NCBI GenBank assembly: GCA_964408735.1
Contig: CAYPAX010000058.1
Location: forward strand, 1 to 28,975
Source: UBA7887 sp964408735
GTDB taxonomy: Bacteria > Pseudomonadota > Alphaproteobacteria > UBA7887
Direction: 5' to 3'
Length of the DNA: 28,975 nucleotides
Shown: positions 8,194-16,645 of the stretch, one piece after another
Layout: each line of letters starts with the position of its first letter
Numbering within the stretch: position 1 is the first letter of the stretch
Position numbers and translations under genes: made by a program
Notes under the pieces: model-generated
Seen by the model: only the letters and a program-made list of their open reading frames with translations
What the model was told of the DNA's origin: nothing
The model's database searches: none

Positions 8194-8688
8194 TTAGGCG
8201 TCGGCGTTACTCGGCTCATCGTCGCCTATATCGTCCGGTGCCGGCAGGCGGGCCATCAGCTCGACTTCGACGCCACTGCCCGTCGCACTGGTGGCAAGGG
8301 CCTTGAGGGCGACAGGATAACTGTCCGCGAAGTGAGGATAAAGGTCGACGAAGCAAGCTGCCATCTCGTCCAAACCGTGGTCGAGTTGCCGTTGCGCGAA
8401 GTGCTGCAACAGGAACCACAAGGGAAGGCAAACGCATAACGCCAGGGTAACAGCAACCGAGTCCGACTCGGCACCAAACCAGCTTTGTGCCGAGCCCAGC
8501 GCCAGCAGCCCGGCCAATCCAATGGGGATCCACCCGAGCATGCGCCCGGTCTTGCGCATCGATAACGTCTCGCGGTCTACCTGCACCAGAAACGCCGTGA
8601 AGGCGTCGTTTCCCTTGCTCGAAAGCATGTCTCGCCTCGCCTTGAGAAGCATGACGATATCGGGCGCTAGCTGACCATATCCGCCCAT
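8194..8688 (-). CDS. Hypothetical small membrane protein with two helices
   Basis: I do not recognise a family. The 164-residue product has a polar, charged N-terminus of about 50 residues, two hydrophobic stretches at about 51-69 and 77-95 joined by a short acidic loop, and a cytoplasmic-type tail of about 70 residues ending in an acidic run (DDIGDDEPSNADA). This layout fits a helical-hairpin inner-membrane protein. Support for a real gene is the coherent pair of transmembrane segments and its place between a dehydrogenase on the same strand and the divergent moxR promoter. The overlapping frame at 8216-8698 looks arginine- and proline-rich and unlike protein. The start is uncertain because no good ribosome binding site is seen; ATG at 8652 is an alternative. 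Confidence 0.6.
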   Translation of the reverse strand: MGGYGQLAPDIVMLLKARRDMLSSKGNDAFTAFLVQVDRETLSMRKTGRMLGWIPIGLAGLLALGSAQSWFGAESDSVAVTLALCVCLPLWFLLQHFAQRQLDHGLDEMAACFVDLYPHFADSYPVALKALATSATGSGVEVELMARLPAPDDIGDDEPSNADA

Positions 8689-8728
8689 TCGCCGGCAAGG
8701 GTATGCAGACCTATATTCACCGGCGCTG

Positions 8729-8756
8729 TTGAGACTGCCAGTCGCTGTGCTATATG
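8729..8756 (+). promoter_or_regulatory. Sigma70-type promoter of the moxR-bat operon
   Basis: TTGAGA at 8729-8734 (five of six consensus bases) and TATATG at 8751-8756 (four of six) are separated by 16 bases, in the 111-base region divergent from the small membrane protein gene. Transcription would start near 8763, giving a leader of about 37 bases before the moxR ATG at 8800. It is the best-matching promoter I find in the window. Confidence 0.5.
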
Positions 8757-8799
8757 TGCACGCGCCGCAGGCTGATTCTAGAAAGGCTCGAAAGTACAG

Positions 8800-9789
8800 A
8801 TGCCGTTAGATGTGAACGAAATCAACGCCCTCGTGGAAACCCAGGGCGGGTTCGTCGACGATGTGATGAAGGCGCTGGAGCGTTCGATCGTCGGACAGAA
8901 ATACATGCTGGAGCGCCTGGTGGTGGGGCTGTTGGCCAATGGCCACGTACTTATCGAGGGCGCGCCGGGCCTGGCCAAGACGCGGGCTGCCGTGGCATTG
9001 GCTCAGGCCCTGCATGCGGACTATCAGCGCATCCAGTTCACGCCTGACCTGTTGCCGGCGGACCTCATGGGCACGCTGATCTATCAGCCGCAGTCGGGCG
9101 AATTCACGGTGCGCAAGGGCCCGGTGTTTGCCAATCTGGTGCTGGCCGACGAGATAAATCGCGCGCCGGCCAAGGTCCAGAGCGCGCTGCTCGAGGCCAT
9201 GCAGGAAAACCAGGTGACCATTGGTGAGGACACCTTCAACCTGCCGCAGCCGTTCCTGGTGCTGGCGACGCAAAATCCCCTCGAGCAGGAGGGGACGTAT
9301 CCGCTGCCCGAGGCGCAGGTCGATCGCTTCATGCTCAAGCTGAAGATCGATTATCCGGCGCGCGACGAGGAGCTCGAGATCCTTGAGCGCATGGCCACCA
9401 CGGCGAAGGAGGCACCCCTGGAGCCGGTGGTCGATACCGATGCCATTGTTGCGGCGCGCAAGGTGGTCGACCAGATCTACGTCGACGACAAGATTAAGAG
9501 CTATATCGTCGATATCGTTCACGCGACACGCGAGCCGAGCGAACACGGGCTCGATATCGGCCCCTATATCGACTTCGGCGCCTCGCCGCGTGCCTCGATC
9601 TATCTTGCGCTGGCCGGTAAGGCCTACGCATTTATCCATGGGCGCGGTTATGTGACGCCCCAGGATATCAAGTCGATCGGGGCAGACGTTCTGCGTCACC
9701 GTGTCCTGATTACCTACGAAGCCGAAGCGGCCGACATCACCGCCGAGGACCTGATCCAGCAGATCTTCGACCGCCTGCCCGTCCCCTAG
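8800..9789 (+). CDS. MoxR-family AAA+ ATPase
   Basis: The 329-residue cytoplasmic AAA+ ATPase is thought to act as a chaperone or activator for the von Willebrand factor A proteins encoded downstream. Motifs: Walker A GAPGLAKT at 54-61, Walker B VLADEIN at 114-120 followed by the RAPAKVQSALLEAMQE stretch typical of MoxR, and sensor 1 ATQNP. The C-terminal lid domain has YIDFGASPRAS, a MoxR hallmark. It heads an operon with DUF58, two VWA genes and a TPR gene, the standard Bat-type arrangement. A GAAAG element lies eight bases before the start. MoxR, DUF58 and VWA modules are linked to envelope stress tolerance or cofactor insertion in various bacteria; the client here is unknown. Confidence 0.93.
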   Translation: MPLDVNEINALVETQGGFVDDVMKALERSIVGQKYMLERLVVGLLANGHVLIEGAPGLAKTRAAVALAQALHADYQRIQFTPDLLPADLMGTLIYQPQSGEFTVRKGPVFANLVLADEINRAPAKVQSALLEAMQENQVTIGEDTFNLPQPFLVLATQNPLEQEGTYPLPEAQVDRFMLKLKIDYPARDEELEILERMATTAKEAPLEPVVDTDAIVAARKVVDQIYVDDKIKSYIVDIVHATREPSEHGLDIGPYIDFGASPRASIYLALAGKAYAFIHGRGYVTPQDIKSIGADVLRHRVLITYEAEAADITAEDLIQQIFDRLPVP

Positions 9790-9812
9790 ACGGCATCCAG
9801 GGTTAGTCCGCC

Positions 9813-10700
9813 ATGCTGCCGGTCGAGGTTTTCAAGCAGGTCCGCCAGGTCCATATCCGCACGCGTCGTCTGGTCGACGGTATTTTTGCCGGCGAATATC
9901 ACAGCGTATTCAAAGGCCGTGGCATAGAATTCGCCGAAGTGCGTGAATACATGCCCGGCGACGATATCCGCACGATCGACTGGAACGTCACCGCGCGTGT
10001 CGGCCAACCGTTCGTTAAACAATATGTCGAGGAGCGCGAGCTTACCGTCATGTTGCTCGTCGACATGAGCGCATCCGGGCAGTTCGGCACGGTCTCCCGC
10101 CTGAAAAGCGAGATCGCGACCGAGCTCAGCGCCGTCATTGCGCTCAGCGCCATCACCAATAATGACAAAGTCGGGATGGCACTTTTTACCGACAAGGTCG
10201 AGAAGTTCATTCCGCCGCAAAAGGGTAAGAATCGCGCTCTCAGGCTGATACGCGAAGTGCTGACCTTCGAGCCTGAGAGCAAAGGCACCGATATCGGCAA
10301 GGCGATGGAGTACCTTCACACGGTGACTCACAGGCGCTCCGTGGTTTTTGTCATTTCCGATTTCTTTGGCGATTCGTTCGACAAGCCGTTGCGCCTTCTG
10401 CACCGCCGCCATGACGTCATACCCGTCTGCCTTATCGACCGTCGTGACATGGAGCTGCCGGCGGTCGGTTTCGTGCGCCTGCATGATCTGGAAAGCGGAC
10501 AGGAAGTTCTGGTCGATACCGACAGCGCGGCAGTTCGAGCACACTTTGCTGAGTCCCGACGCAAGGCCGCTCAGGACAGGAAGCGGATGTTCCGGTCGAT
10601 GGGCCTTGATTCGGTCGACGTGCATACGGACGAAACCTATGTCGGCCCGCTAATGCGCTTCTTCCGGAGACGCGAGCGCCGCCTCGGCGAAGGGCGATGA
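9813..10700 (+). CDS. DUF58-domain protein (VWA-like)
   Basis: The 295-residue soluble protein lies 23 bases after moxR. The DUF58 signature runs from about residue 36 to 62 (GRGIEFAEVREYMPGDD, then IDWNVTAR). A VWA-like fold follows, with a metal-site-like motif VDMSASG at 83-89 and a second acidic strand VVFVISDFFGD near 174. The C-terminal end is rich in Arg and Glu. DUF58 proteins always accompany MoxR ATPases and are presumed partners in the same assembly; no enzymatic activity is established. No membrane segment is visible, so it is probably cytoplasmic and associated with the membrane-anchored VWA proteins. Confidence 0.9.
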   Translation: MLPVEVFKQVRQVHIRTRRLVDGIFAGEYHSVFKGRGIEFAEVREYMPGDDIRTIDWNVTARVGQPFVKQYVEERELTVMLLVDMSASGQFGTVSRLKSEIATELSAVIALSAITNNDKVGMALFTDKVEKFIPPQKGKNRALRLIREVLTFEPESKGTDIGKAMEYLHTVTHRRSVVFVISDFFGDSFDKPLRLLHRRHDVIPVCLIDRRDMELPAVGFVRLHDLESGQEVLVDTDSAAVRAHFAESRRKAAQDRKRMFRSMGLDSVDVHTDETYVGPLMRFFRRRERRLGEGR

Positions 10701-10731
10701 TCGAGCAACTGCATAAGGAGAACCGATCAGC

Positions 10732-11781
10732 ATGAGGCTGGAAAGCCCGTTCATGCTGTTGCTGTTGCTCCTGGTGCCGCTTCTCTTTCATTTTTCACGG
10801 CGCTTTGGGCGGCAAGCGACGGTCGATTATCCGAGGGTGGGTGAGCTTGCCGGGTTGACTCCGACATTCATGACCCGACTGCGTATAGTGCTGCCCTATC
10901 TGCGGCTGCTGGCGCTTATTCTCTGTATCGTGGCCTTGGCGCGGCCGCAGTGGGGGCAACAGGTCACGCGGATCTATCGCGATGGCATCGGTATCGTCAT
11001 GGTGGTCGACATTTCCAGCAGCATGGCGGCGCTGGACTTACAGATCGGTGACGAGCCGGCCAACCGCCTCGAGGTGGTGAAGGAAACCTTTCGCGCGTTC
11101 GTCACCGGCGAAGAGGGCACGGACTCGAGCGACGACGAAGCGATGCCCTTTGGCCGCGAGGGCGATATGATCGGCATGGTCACATTCGCCCGCTTCAGCG
11201 ACAATTTGAGCCCTCTCACGCTCGACCATGAGGCTTTGCTCGGCGCCTTGGAAGAAGTCACCATCGTGCAATTGCCCGAGGAGGACGGCACGGCCATCGG
11301 AGATGCCATGATCATGGGCGCCGAGGTTCTGCAGCGCGCCGGGGGCAAGAGCAAGGTCATGCTGCTGTTGACGGACGGCAGCAACAATGCCGGCAATACG
11401 GACCCCGTCGAGGCGGCGGTGGCCGCCAGCGCCTTGGGCGTCAAGGTCTATACCATCGGCACGGGCACGCGCGGCACCGCCATGACACCGATACGCGACA
11501 GTGACGGCGCGGAGCCGCGATTGGCGCCGGTTCAGGTGTTCATCGACGAACACACCCTGACCCAGATGGCGACGACGACCGGCGGGCAGTATTTCCGCGC
11601 GACCGATGGCGAGGCCCTGGGCGAAATCTACAGCGAGATCGATCGCCTGGAAAAATCGACCAATATTGCCGAACAGTATCAGCGCTATCTGGAGGGCTAT
11701 CCCTTCCTCTTGTTCGCGGCCCTGGCCTTGCTGGTGTTCGAAGGTGTGCTGGTCAATACGCGCTTGCGGGCTTTGCCATGA
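10732..11781 (+). CDS. BatA-like membrane-anchored VWA protein
   Basis: The 349-residue protein has hydrophobic helices at about 6-22, 51-70 and 322-342, placing the VWA domain between membrane anchors on one face of the inner membrane. The metal-ion-dependent adhesion site motif is intact: DISSS at 93-97, a central Thr in DGTAIGDA, and the LLLTDGSNNAG strand. AAGGAG at 10715-10720 supports the ATG. The stop codon overlaps the start of the next VWA gene (ATGA at 11778-11781). Many related operons encode a DUF4381 protein between DUF58 and this gene; here only 31 bases separate them, so it is missing. The role is presumed to be Bat-type envelope maintenance; direct evidence is limited. Confidence 0.88.
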   Translation: MRLESPFMLLLLLLVPLLFHFSRRFGRQATVDYPRVGELAGLTPTFMTRLRIVLPYLRLLALILCIVALARPQWGQQVTRIYRDGIGIVMVVDISSSMAALDLQIGDEPANRLEVVKETFRAFVTGEEGTDSSDDEAMPFGREGDMIGMVTFARFSDNLSPLTLDHEALLGALEEVTIVQLPEEDGTAIGDAMIMGAEVLQRAGGKSKVMLLLTDGSNNAGNTDPVEAAVAASALGVKVYTIGTGTRGTAMTPIRDSDGAEPRLAPVQVFIDEHTLTQMATTTGGQYFRATDGEALGEIYSEIDRLEKSTNIAEQYQRYLEGYPFLLFAALALLVFEGVLVNTRLRALP

Positions 11782-12800
11782 CGCTCGGTCAAGTGGAGCT
11801 TGCAGCCCTGCTTTTGCTGGTCCCCGTGCTGGCGGGCTTCTATTTCTGGGGTTTCCGGCGCAGGCGCCAGGCGCTGTCGGCCTTTGTCGCCCTGTCCGTG
11901 GCGCCGCGTCTGGTGGGCAGCTATAGCTGGACCAGACGTGCCGCTAAGGCCGCATGCTTTGTTGCGGCTGTGGGCTTTCTCGCGATCGCCCTCATGCAGC
12001 CCCAGTGGGGCAAGGATCTCGAGGATACCTCGCGCCGTGGCCGCGACATTTTCATATTGCTCGACGTCAGTTTGAGCATGCTGGCGGAGGATGCCGATCC
12101 CAGCCGCCTGGAAGCGGCCAAGGCCGGAATCGCCTCCTTTGTCGATGCCATGCGCCAGTACGGCGGCAATCGGCTTGCCTTGGTCAGCTTTGCCGGCCGC
12201 GCCAGCCTGCAAAGCCCGCTCACCCTCGACTACGATTTCTTTCTCAATCGCTTGGCCTTGGTAAGCCCCGAAAGCGTGGATCGCCGGGGCAGCTCGCTCG
12301 GCAGTGCCATCCAGAAGACGCTGTACGGCTTTGGCGCGATCGACCCCACCTACACCGACATCATCGTCGTCAGCGACGGCGAGGATCACGGCAGCGGTCC
12401 GATCGACGCCGCCAAGACGGCCGCCGACGAGGGGGTCAGTGTCTACACCGTCGGCGTGGGGGATGCGAGCGAGGGTGCGCGCATACCCATCGAGAGCAGC
12501 GGCGGCCAACGCAGCTATATGCGCTTCGAAGGCCAGGACGTGGTGTCGGTGATGAAGGAAATGGTGCTGCGGGATATGGCGCGTCTCGGCGATGGCACCT
12601 ATGTGCGGTCGCGTACCGATCCGGTGGATTTCATCAGCCTTTACGAGGATCATATCGCCGGCAAGGCACAACGCGATTTGGAGACCTCGGCAAGTGAGGC
12701 CTTGATACATCGCTACCATTGGTTCGTAATACTGGCGGTCATGTTCCTGGCGCTGGAAATGGTAATCAGAGAGCGGCCGACGCCGGTTGAGGAGGTCTGA
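11778..12800 (+). CDS. BatB-like membrane-anchored VWA protein
   Basis: The 340-residue protein is a paralogue of the preceding gene with the same plan: helices at about 8-24, 55-73 and near 317-332 flanking a VWA domain. The metal site shows DVSLS at 96-100, with Thr/Ser in SSLGSAIQ and IIVVSDGEDHG near 195-205. The start ATG overlaps the stop of the previous gene by four bases, so the two VWA proteins are likely made together and may pair. The TPR gene starts three bases after its stop. Retention of both metal sites suggests both VWA domains can bind a divalent metal and a protein ligand. Confidence 0.88.
   Translation: MTLGQVELAALLLLVPVLAGFYFWGFRRRRQALSAFVALSVAPRLVGSYSWTRRAAKAACFVAAVGFLAIALMQPQWGKDLEDTSRRGRDIFILLDVSLSMLAEDADPSRLEAAKAGIASFVDAMRQYGGNRLALVSFAGRASLQSPLTLDYDFFLNRLALVSPESVDRRGSSLGSAIQKTLYGFGAIDPTYTDIIVVSDGEDHGSGPIDAAKTAADEGVSVYTVGVGDASEGARIPIESSGGQRSYMRFEGQDVVSVMKEMVLRDMARLGDGTYVRSRTDPVDFISLYEDHIAGKAQRDLETSASEALIHRYHWFVILAVMFLALEMVIRERPTPVEEV
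12789..12796 (+). promoter_or_regulatory. Strong Shine-Dalgarno of the TPR gene inside the batB end
   Basis: GAGGAGGT at 12789-12796 is a near-perfect anti-16S match seven bases before the ATG at 12804. It lies within the last codons of the upstream VWA gene, so the two genes are translationally linked, and it fixes the start of the TPR protein. Confidence 0.7.
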
Positions 12801-12803
12801 CCC

Positions 12804-13640
12804 ATGCGAGTCGCTATTGCTCTAGTTGCCGCTTTGGTGTGGATGCCCTCGGCTGTGTCCGCCCAAGGTGTTGACATCGAGTCGCCCTACGATGCCGTGC
12901 CGCTGGCAAATCAGGCATACGAAGAGGAGATGTATCGCGACGCGGCGGATCTCTACGCCATCGCGCTGGCCGACCTGCCGGATGCGCCGGAACTGCATTT
13001 CAACCAGGGCAATACCTACTTCAAGCTCGGGGACCTGGCGCAGGCGACTGCGGAGTATATGCGCGCGCTGGAAACCGAGTCGCGCCCTTTGGCGGCGCAG
13101 ATCTATTACAATCTCGGCAACGTGCATTACCAGCGTACGATAAATGCTATGCGAACGTTTCGGGATGCCGTAGCGCCGCTGCGTGAAGCGATGCAGAGCT
13201 ATCGCGATGCCCTGGCGCTTGATCCCGACCTGGTCGATGCCATGTACAATCTGGAGCTTGCCGATCGCCTGTTCGACGAGCTGTCCAAACAACGCGTGGA
13301 GCCACAAGCCAACCCGCGCATTCGCGAACAGTCGACGTCGGCTAGCCAAGCCCAACTTTTCAATGAAGAGGCCGGCGACAAGCCCACCGAAAGCCAGGAT
13401 GAAGAGGCGGAAGCCAATGCCGATGCCGCAGGCGAGCAAGGCGAGGCTGCGTCCCAGGGACAGCCGCCGGACGACCAGGGTGCTCAGGCCGATCCCGATG
13501 GCGCGCAACGCGACATGTCGGCCGAAGAGGCGCAGGAGATGGTCGACCTTGTGCGTGACAAGGCGCGTGCCGCCGAAGCCATGCGTCAGCAATGGCGCCA
13601 GGCGCGCATGCGCGACTCCGCCGCCGAAAAGCCTTGGTAG
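12804..13640 (+). CDS. BatC-like periplasmic TPR protein
   Basis: The 278-residue precursor begins with a signal peptide (cleavage near VSA-QG at 20-21). Tetratricopeptide repeats occupy about 33-155, with typical lines such as HFNQGNTYFKLGDLAQA, AQIYYNLGNVHYQ and SYRDALALDPDLVDAMYN. A low-complexity region rich in Glu, Asp, Gln and Ala follows (about 178-235), then a helical, charged tail ending in multiple Arg. This architecture matches BatC/BatB-TPR partners of MoxR operons, which are periplasmic scaffolds for the VWA proteins. It closes the operon. A 5-bp hairpin (AGGAA-GAT-TTCCT, 13655-13667) follows but lacks a T-tract, so I do not call a terminator. Confidence 0.85.
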   Translation: MRVAIALVAALVWMPSAVSAQGVDIESPYDAVPLANQAYEEEMYRDAADLYAIALADLPDAPELHFNQGNTYFKLGDLAQATAEYMRALETESRPLAAQIYYNLGNVHYQRTINAMRTFRDAVAPLREAMQSYRDALALDPDLVDAMYNLELADRLFDELSKQRVEPQANPRIREQSTSASQAQLFNEEAGDKPTESQDEEAEANADAAGEQGEAASQGQPPDDQGAQADPDGAQRDMSAEEAQEMVDLVRDKARAAEAMRQQWRQARMRDSAAEKPW

Positions 13641-13701
13641 GGCGGCCCTTTCGAAGGAAGATTTCCTCATTCCATAAGGCGCTATCTCTCATCGGCCGGC
13701 C

Positions 13702-14928
13702 ATGAACATTCTTTTCATTCACCAGAATTTCCCGGCCCAATACCGCCATGTGGCGCTGTCCTATGCCCGCGAGGGTGGCCACGGCCTGGTCGCTATCGGC
13801 AAGTCCACGGCTGGGCGGGTGCGTGGCGTTCGCAATGCGCTCTATACCCTGCGTGAGGGTAGCGGTGTGAGCGCGAACCCGTTCGTGCGCGACTACGAGG
13901 GCAAAGTGCGACACGGGCAGGCCGTCTTCCGTGTGGCGAGCGCATTGAAGCAGAAGGGCTATCGCCCGGATGTGATCGTCGCCCATCCGGGCTGGGGGGA
14001 GGACATGTATGTGGGTGATGTCTATCCCGGCGTGCCGCGGCTACTCTACGCCGAATTCTTTTACCACGCCCAGGGCGCGGACGTGAACTTCGATCCCGAA
14101 TTCCTCGGCTCGGACGTGGACAATGCACGGGTGCGCAGCCGCAATGCGGCGCAATTGGTGAGCCTGGAAAGCGCCGAATGGGGGCTCAGTCCCACGCAGT
14201 GGCAACGGGCGCAATATCCAGAATTCTTTCGCTCCAGAATATCGGTGCTGCATGATGGCATCGATACCGAAGCCGTGGTGCCGGATCCCTCCGCGCTCTG
14301 GCGTTTGGCGGACGGGCGCGAACTCAGCCGGGACGACGAGGTCGTGACCTATGCCGTGCGCAATCTCGAGCCCTATCGCGGCATTCATCACTTCCTGCGC
14401 GCAGCCCGGCTGATCCTCGAGCAGCGGCCTAATGCCCATATACTGGTGGCCGGGGGAGACGAAGTAAGCTACGGCCGGCGGTTGCCGGAGGGAAAGAGCT
14501 ATCGCGAGCTCTTCCTCGAGGAAGCGCCCATCGACAGCGGGCGCATTCACTTCCTTGGCCGGCTACCGTACGGCGATTATCTGAAAGTGCTGCAGGTCTC
14601 GCGCGCCCACGTCTATCTGACGGTACCCTTCGTGCTCTCCTGGTCGATGCTGGAGGCCATGGCCTGCGAGTGCCTGATCGTAGGATCGGATACGCCGCCG
14701 GTGACGGAAGTGTTGGAAGATGGCGTGAATGGCGTTTTGGTGGACTTCTTTTCACCCGACGAGATCGCGACACGCGTCTGCGAGGTTCTGGCGGCACCGG
14801 AGAAGTTTGACGGCCTGCGTGCCGCTGCACGCCAGACCATTCTCGAGCGTTTCGCGCTGGCCGATTTGTTGCCACGCCACCGGCTTCTGATAGAGACCCT
14901 TGCCAGAGGCGAGACGCCGGCAGCTTAA
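13702..14928 (+). CDS. Family 4 glycosyltransferase (GT-B fold)
   Basis: The 408-residue protein has the two-domain GT-B plan: an N-terminal acceptor domain starting MNILFIHQNFPAQYRH, and a C-terminal nucleotide-sugar domain from about 200. Recognisable pieces are the linker VLHDGIDTEAV near 190-200, YAVRNLEPYRGIHHFLRA near 218-235, and the donor loop SWSMLEAMACE followed by PPVTEVLEDGVNGVLVDF. In the classical E-x7-E motif the second Glu is present (LEAMA), but the first position is Phe (PFVLSWSMLE), a variation I recall in this subgroup. It is probably involved in surface glycan synthesis; donor and acceptor are unknown. It is isolated: no other glycan gene is nearby. Its TAA overlaps the TAA of the convergent MFS gene. 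Confidence 0.88.
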   Translation: MNILFIHQNFPAQYRHVALSYAREGGHGLVAIGKSTAGRVRGVRNALYTLREGSGVSANPFVRDYEGKVRHGQAVFRVASALKQKGYRPDVIVAHPGWGEDMYVGDVYPGVPRLLYAEFFYHAQGADVNFDPEFLGSDVDNARVRSRNAAQLVSLESAEWGLSPTQWQRAQYPEFFRSRISVLHDGIDTEAVVPDPSALWRLADGRELSRDDEVVTYAVRNLEPYRGIHHFLRAARLILEQRPNAHILVAGGDEVSYGRRLPEGKSYRELFLEEAPIDSGRIHFLGRLPYGDYLKVLQVSRAHVYLTVPFVLSWSMLEAMACECLIVGSDTPPVTEVLEDGVNGVLVDFFSPDEIATRVCEVLAAPEKFDGLRAAARQTILERFALADLLPRHRLLIETLARGETPAA

Positions 14929-16100
14929 CGTGTCCCGCGCCAGAGCCAGATACCGACACATGCGGTTACTGTGCCGAAGATGGCAAAGGCGAGACCATAA
15001 CTGCCCGACAGAGTGACGATGGTGCTGAACAGGGCCGGGCCGATCACGACACCGAGAAAACTGAAGGCGACCGTGCCGCCGGTTGCCACGCTCACCCGGT
15101 CTGCCGGCACGGAGCGCACGATTTCCGCGAGATAGACGCCGGGCCAGCCCGCCGCGACGAATCCCACCAGTGCCGACATGGCGAAGACCGAGAGCAAGGG
15201 CCAACTCGGGTCAAGCTGCGCCACAAGGAGGCTTACGGCGGTCATGCCGATGCCGACAAAGGCCAATAGTCTGCGCGCCGGAAGCCAGTGATCGCTGACC
15301 CAGCCCAGGGTCAGGCGTGCCAGAATTCCAGCTGTCTGCAGCGTTGCGAAGGCCTGGCCCGCGGTGATCAGGTCGAGGCCGCCGCGATCGACGAGAAAGG
15401 CGCTGAAAATGGCGAAGATGGAGGATTGCAGTGCTGCGAAGCCGAAGGCTGCCATGGTCAGGCCGCGCAGCGCCGGGTCGCGTGCTGCTCCAATGATGGC
15501 CGTGAGCGGCGAGCGCAATGAAACGGCAACAGTGGGGTCGCGGTCGTCGTCGAGGCGGCTGCGCAAAGGACGTATCACAAGGGACGTTGCCGCGACCACG
15601 ACGGCAATCGTGACGACGGCGGCTTGCCAGCCGAAGGCGGTTGCGAGCACTGGCGCGAGCAAGCCTGCAAACAGGCCGCCGATCGGAACCGCGCTTTGCT
15701 TGGCGGAGAACACGACGCCGCGGCGCTCGGGCGGTGTCACACGCGCCAGGATGTGACTTGCCGCCGGGGTTGCCAAGCCATAGCCCATGCCAGTCACGAC
15801 GCTGAAAATGAGGATCGCGACTAGCGGCCCGCTGGCGCTTACCGCCAGCGCGGCCCCGGCCACGATAAGTGCTGCCTGGCTGCAGCGGATGGGGCCGATG
15901 CGGCTGACCAGCGTGCCGCCAAGCGCCGTACAGAATATTGCTCCGGCAAAAACCAGGGAGGCGTAGATGCCGATAAGGCTGGAACGCAAGCCGTAGGTTT
16001 CGGCGAGCACAGGCGACAGGACGGGCAGGGCGCTTACGGCCATGGCGACCATGGCCTGCACCAACATGGTCGCGGCAAGGGGGCCGGCAACGGGTTTCAT
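14925..16100 (-). CDS. Major facilitator superfamily transporter
   Basis: The product has about 391 residues from the ATG at 16100 and shows roughly twelve hydrophobic segments with a central charged loop (RSRLDDDRDPTV). The loop after the second helix reads GTLVSRIGPIR, a variant of the MFS motif A region, and VFSAKQSAVPIGG in helix 5 resembles CynX/NimT-type or cyanate/aromatic-acid-like permeases. The frame is open to 16196, but the extra 32 residues lack hydrophobic character and would run into the divergent gene at 16157; ATG at 16133 is an alternative. Substrate unknown. It shares four bases with the end of the glycosyltransferase gene (TTAA), and its start faces that of the PncC-like gene across 56 bases. 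Confidence 0.88.
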   Translation of the reverse strand: MKPVAGPLAATMLVQAMVAMAVSALPVLSPVLAETYGLRSSLIGIYASLVFAGAIFCTALGGTLVSRIGPIRCSQAALIVAGAALAVSASGPLVAILIFSVVTGMGYGLATPAASHILARVTPPERRGVVFSAKQSAVPIGGLFAGLLAPVLATAFGWQAAVVTIAVVVAATSLVIRPLRSRLDDDRDPTVAVSLRSPLTAIIGAARDPALRGLTMAAFGFAALQSSIFAIFSAFLVDRGGLDLITAGQAFATLQTAGILARLTLGWVSDHWLPARRLLAFVGIGMTAVSLLVAQLDPSWPLLSVFAMSALVGFVAAGWPGVYLAEIVRSVPADRVSVATGGTVAFSFLGVVIGPALFSTIVTLSGSYGLAFAIFGTVTACVGIWLWRGTR

Positions 16101-16156
16101 GGCGACGTCGCGAGGGAACAATTGACCGGCCATCGCAGAACCGCTAGGGGTGGGGC

Positions 16157-16645
16157 ATGACAGATCTGACCACCTATGCTGCGCCAGTCGCGGCACGGCT
16201 GATCGCTTCGGGGGAAACCGTTGCGGTCAGCGAATCGTCTGGCGGCGGCCTGATTTCCGCTTCGCTGTTGGCTGTGCCGGGCGCTTCCGCCTACTTCCTT
16301 GGCGGCGGGGTGGTCTACACGCTGGCCGCGCGGGGTGCCTTGTTGCCAGATCCGGGTTCCGCCCTGGACGGCGTGAGAAGCGCGTCGGAGCCTTATGCGC
16401 TGTGGCTTGCCCGGACCATGCGCGAGCATCTTGGCAGCACCTGGGGGTTGGCAGAGACGGGCGCATCGGGGCCGACCGGCAATCGCTATGGCGATGCGCC
16501 GGGTCATACCTGCATTGCGGTGTCCGGTCCGCGGGGAAAGGTGGTCACGGTCGAGACCGCCAGGGCCGATCGCCAAGCCAACATGTGGGCCTTCACCAAG
16601 GCGGCACTGTCGCTGCTGGGGACGGTGATGGAAGGCGGCGATTGA
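16157..16645 (+). CDS. CinA C-terminal domain protein (PncC-like, nicotinamide-nucleotide amidase family)
   Basis: The 162-residue stand-alone protein matches the CinA C-terminal / PncC fold, whose best-known member deamidates nicotinamide mononucleotide to nicotinate mononucleotide. Family features are ESSGGGLISASLLAVPGAS at 26-44, the FLGGGVVYT strand and GLAETGASGPTGNRYG near 95-110. In classic PncC the first motif is ESCTGG; here the Thr position is Gly, so amidase activity is less certain, although a short alphaproteobacterial subgroup carries similar changes. The motif Ser27 is retained. The stop codon abuts that of the convergent deformylase gene within a hairpin. Confidence 0.85.
   Translation: MTDLTTYAAPVAARLIASGETVAVSESSGGGLISASLLAVPGASAYFLGGGVVYTLAARGALLPDPGSALDGVRSASEPYALWLARTMREHLGSTWGLAETGASGPTGNRYGDAPGHTCIAVSGPRGKVVTVETARADRQANMWAFTKAALSLLGTVMEGGD

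Noticed and set aside
8216..8698. Alternative 160-codon minus-strand frame over the small membrane protein
   Set aside because: Its translation is Arg/Pro-rich with no membrane or domain signal, whereas the chosen frame has two clear hydrophobic helices.
13647..13667. Short hairpins (CCTT-AAGG and AGGAA-TTCCT) after the Bat operon
   Set aside because: The stems of four and five pairs overlap each other and lack a T-tract; this is not convincing as a terminator.
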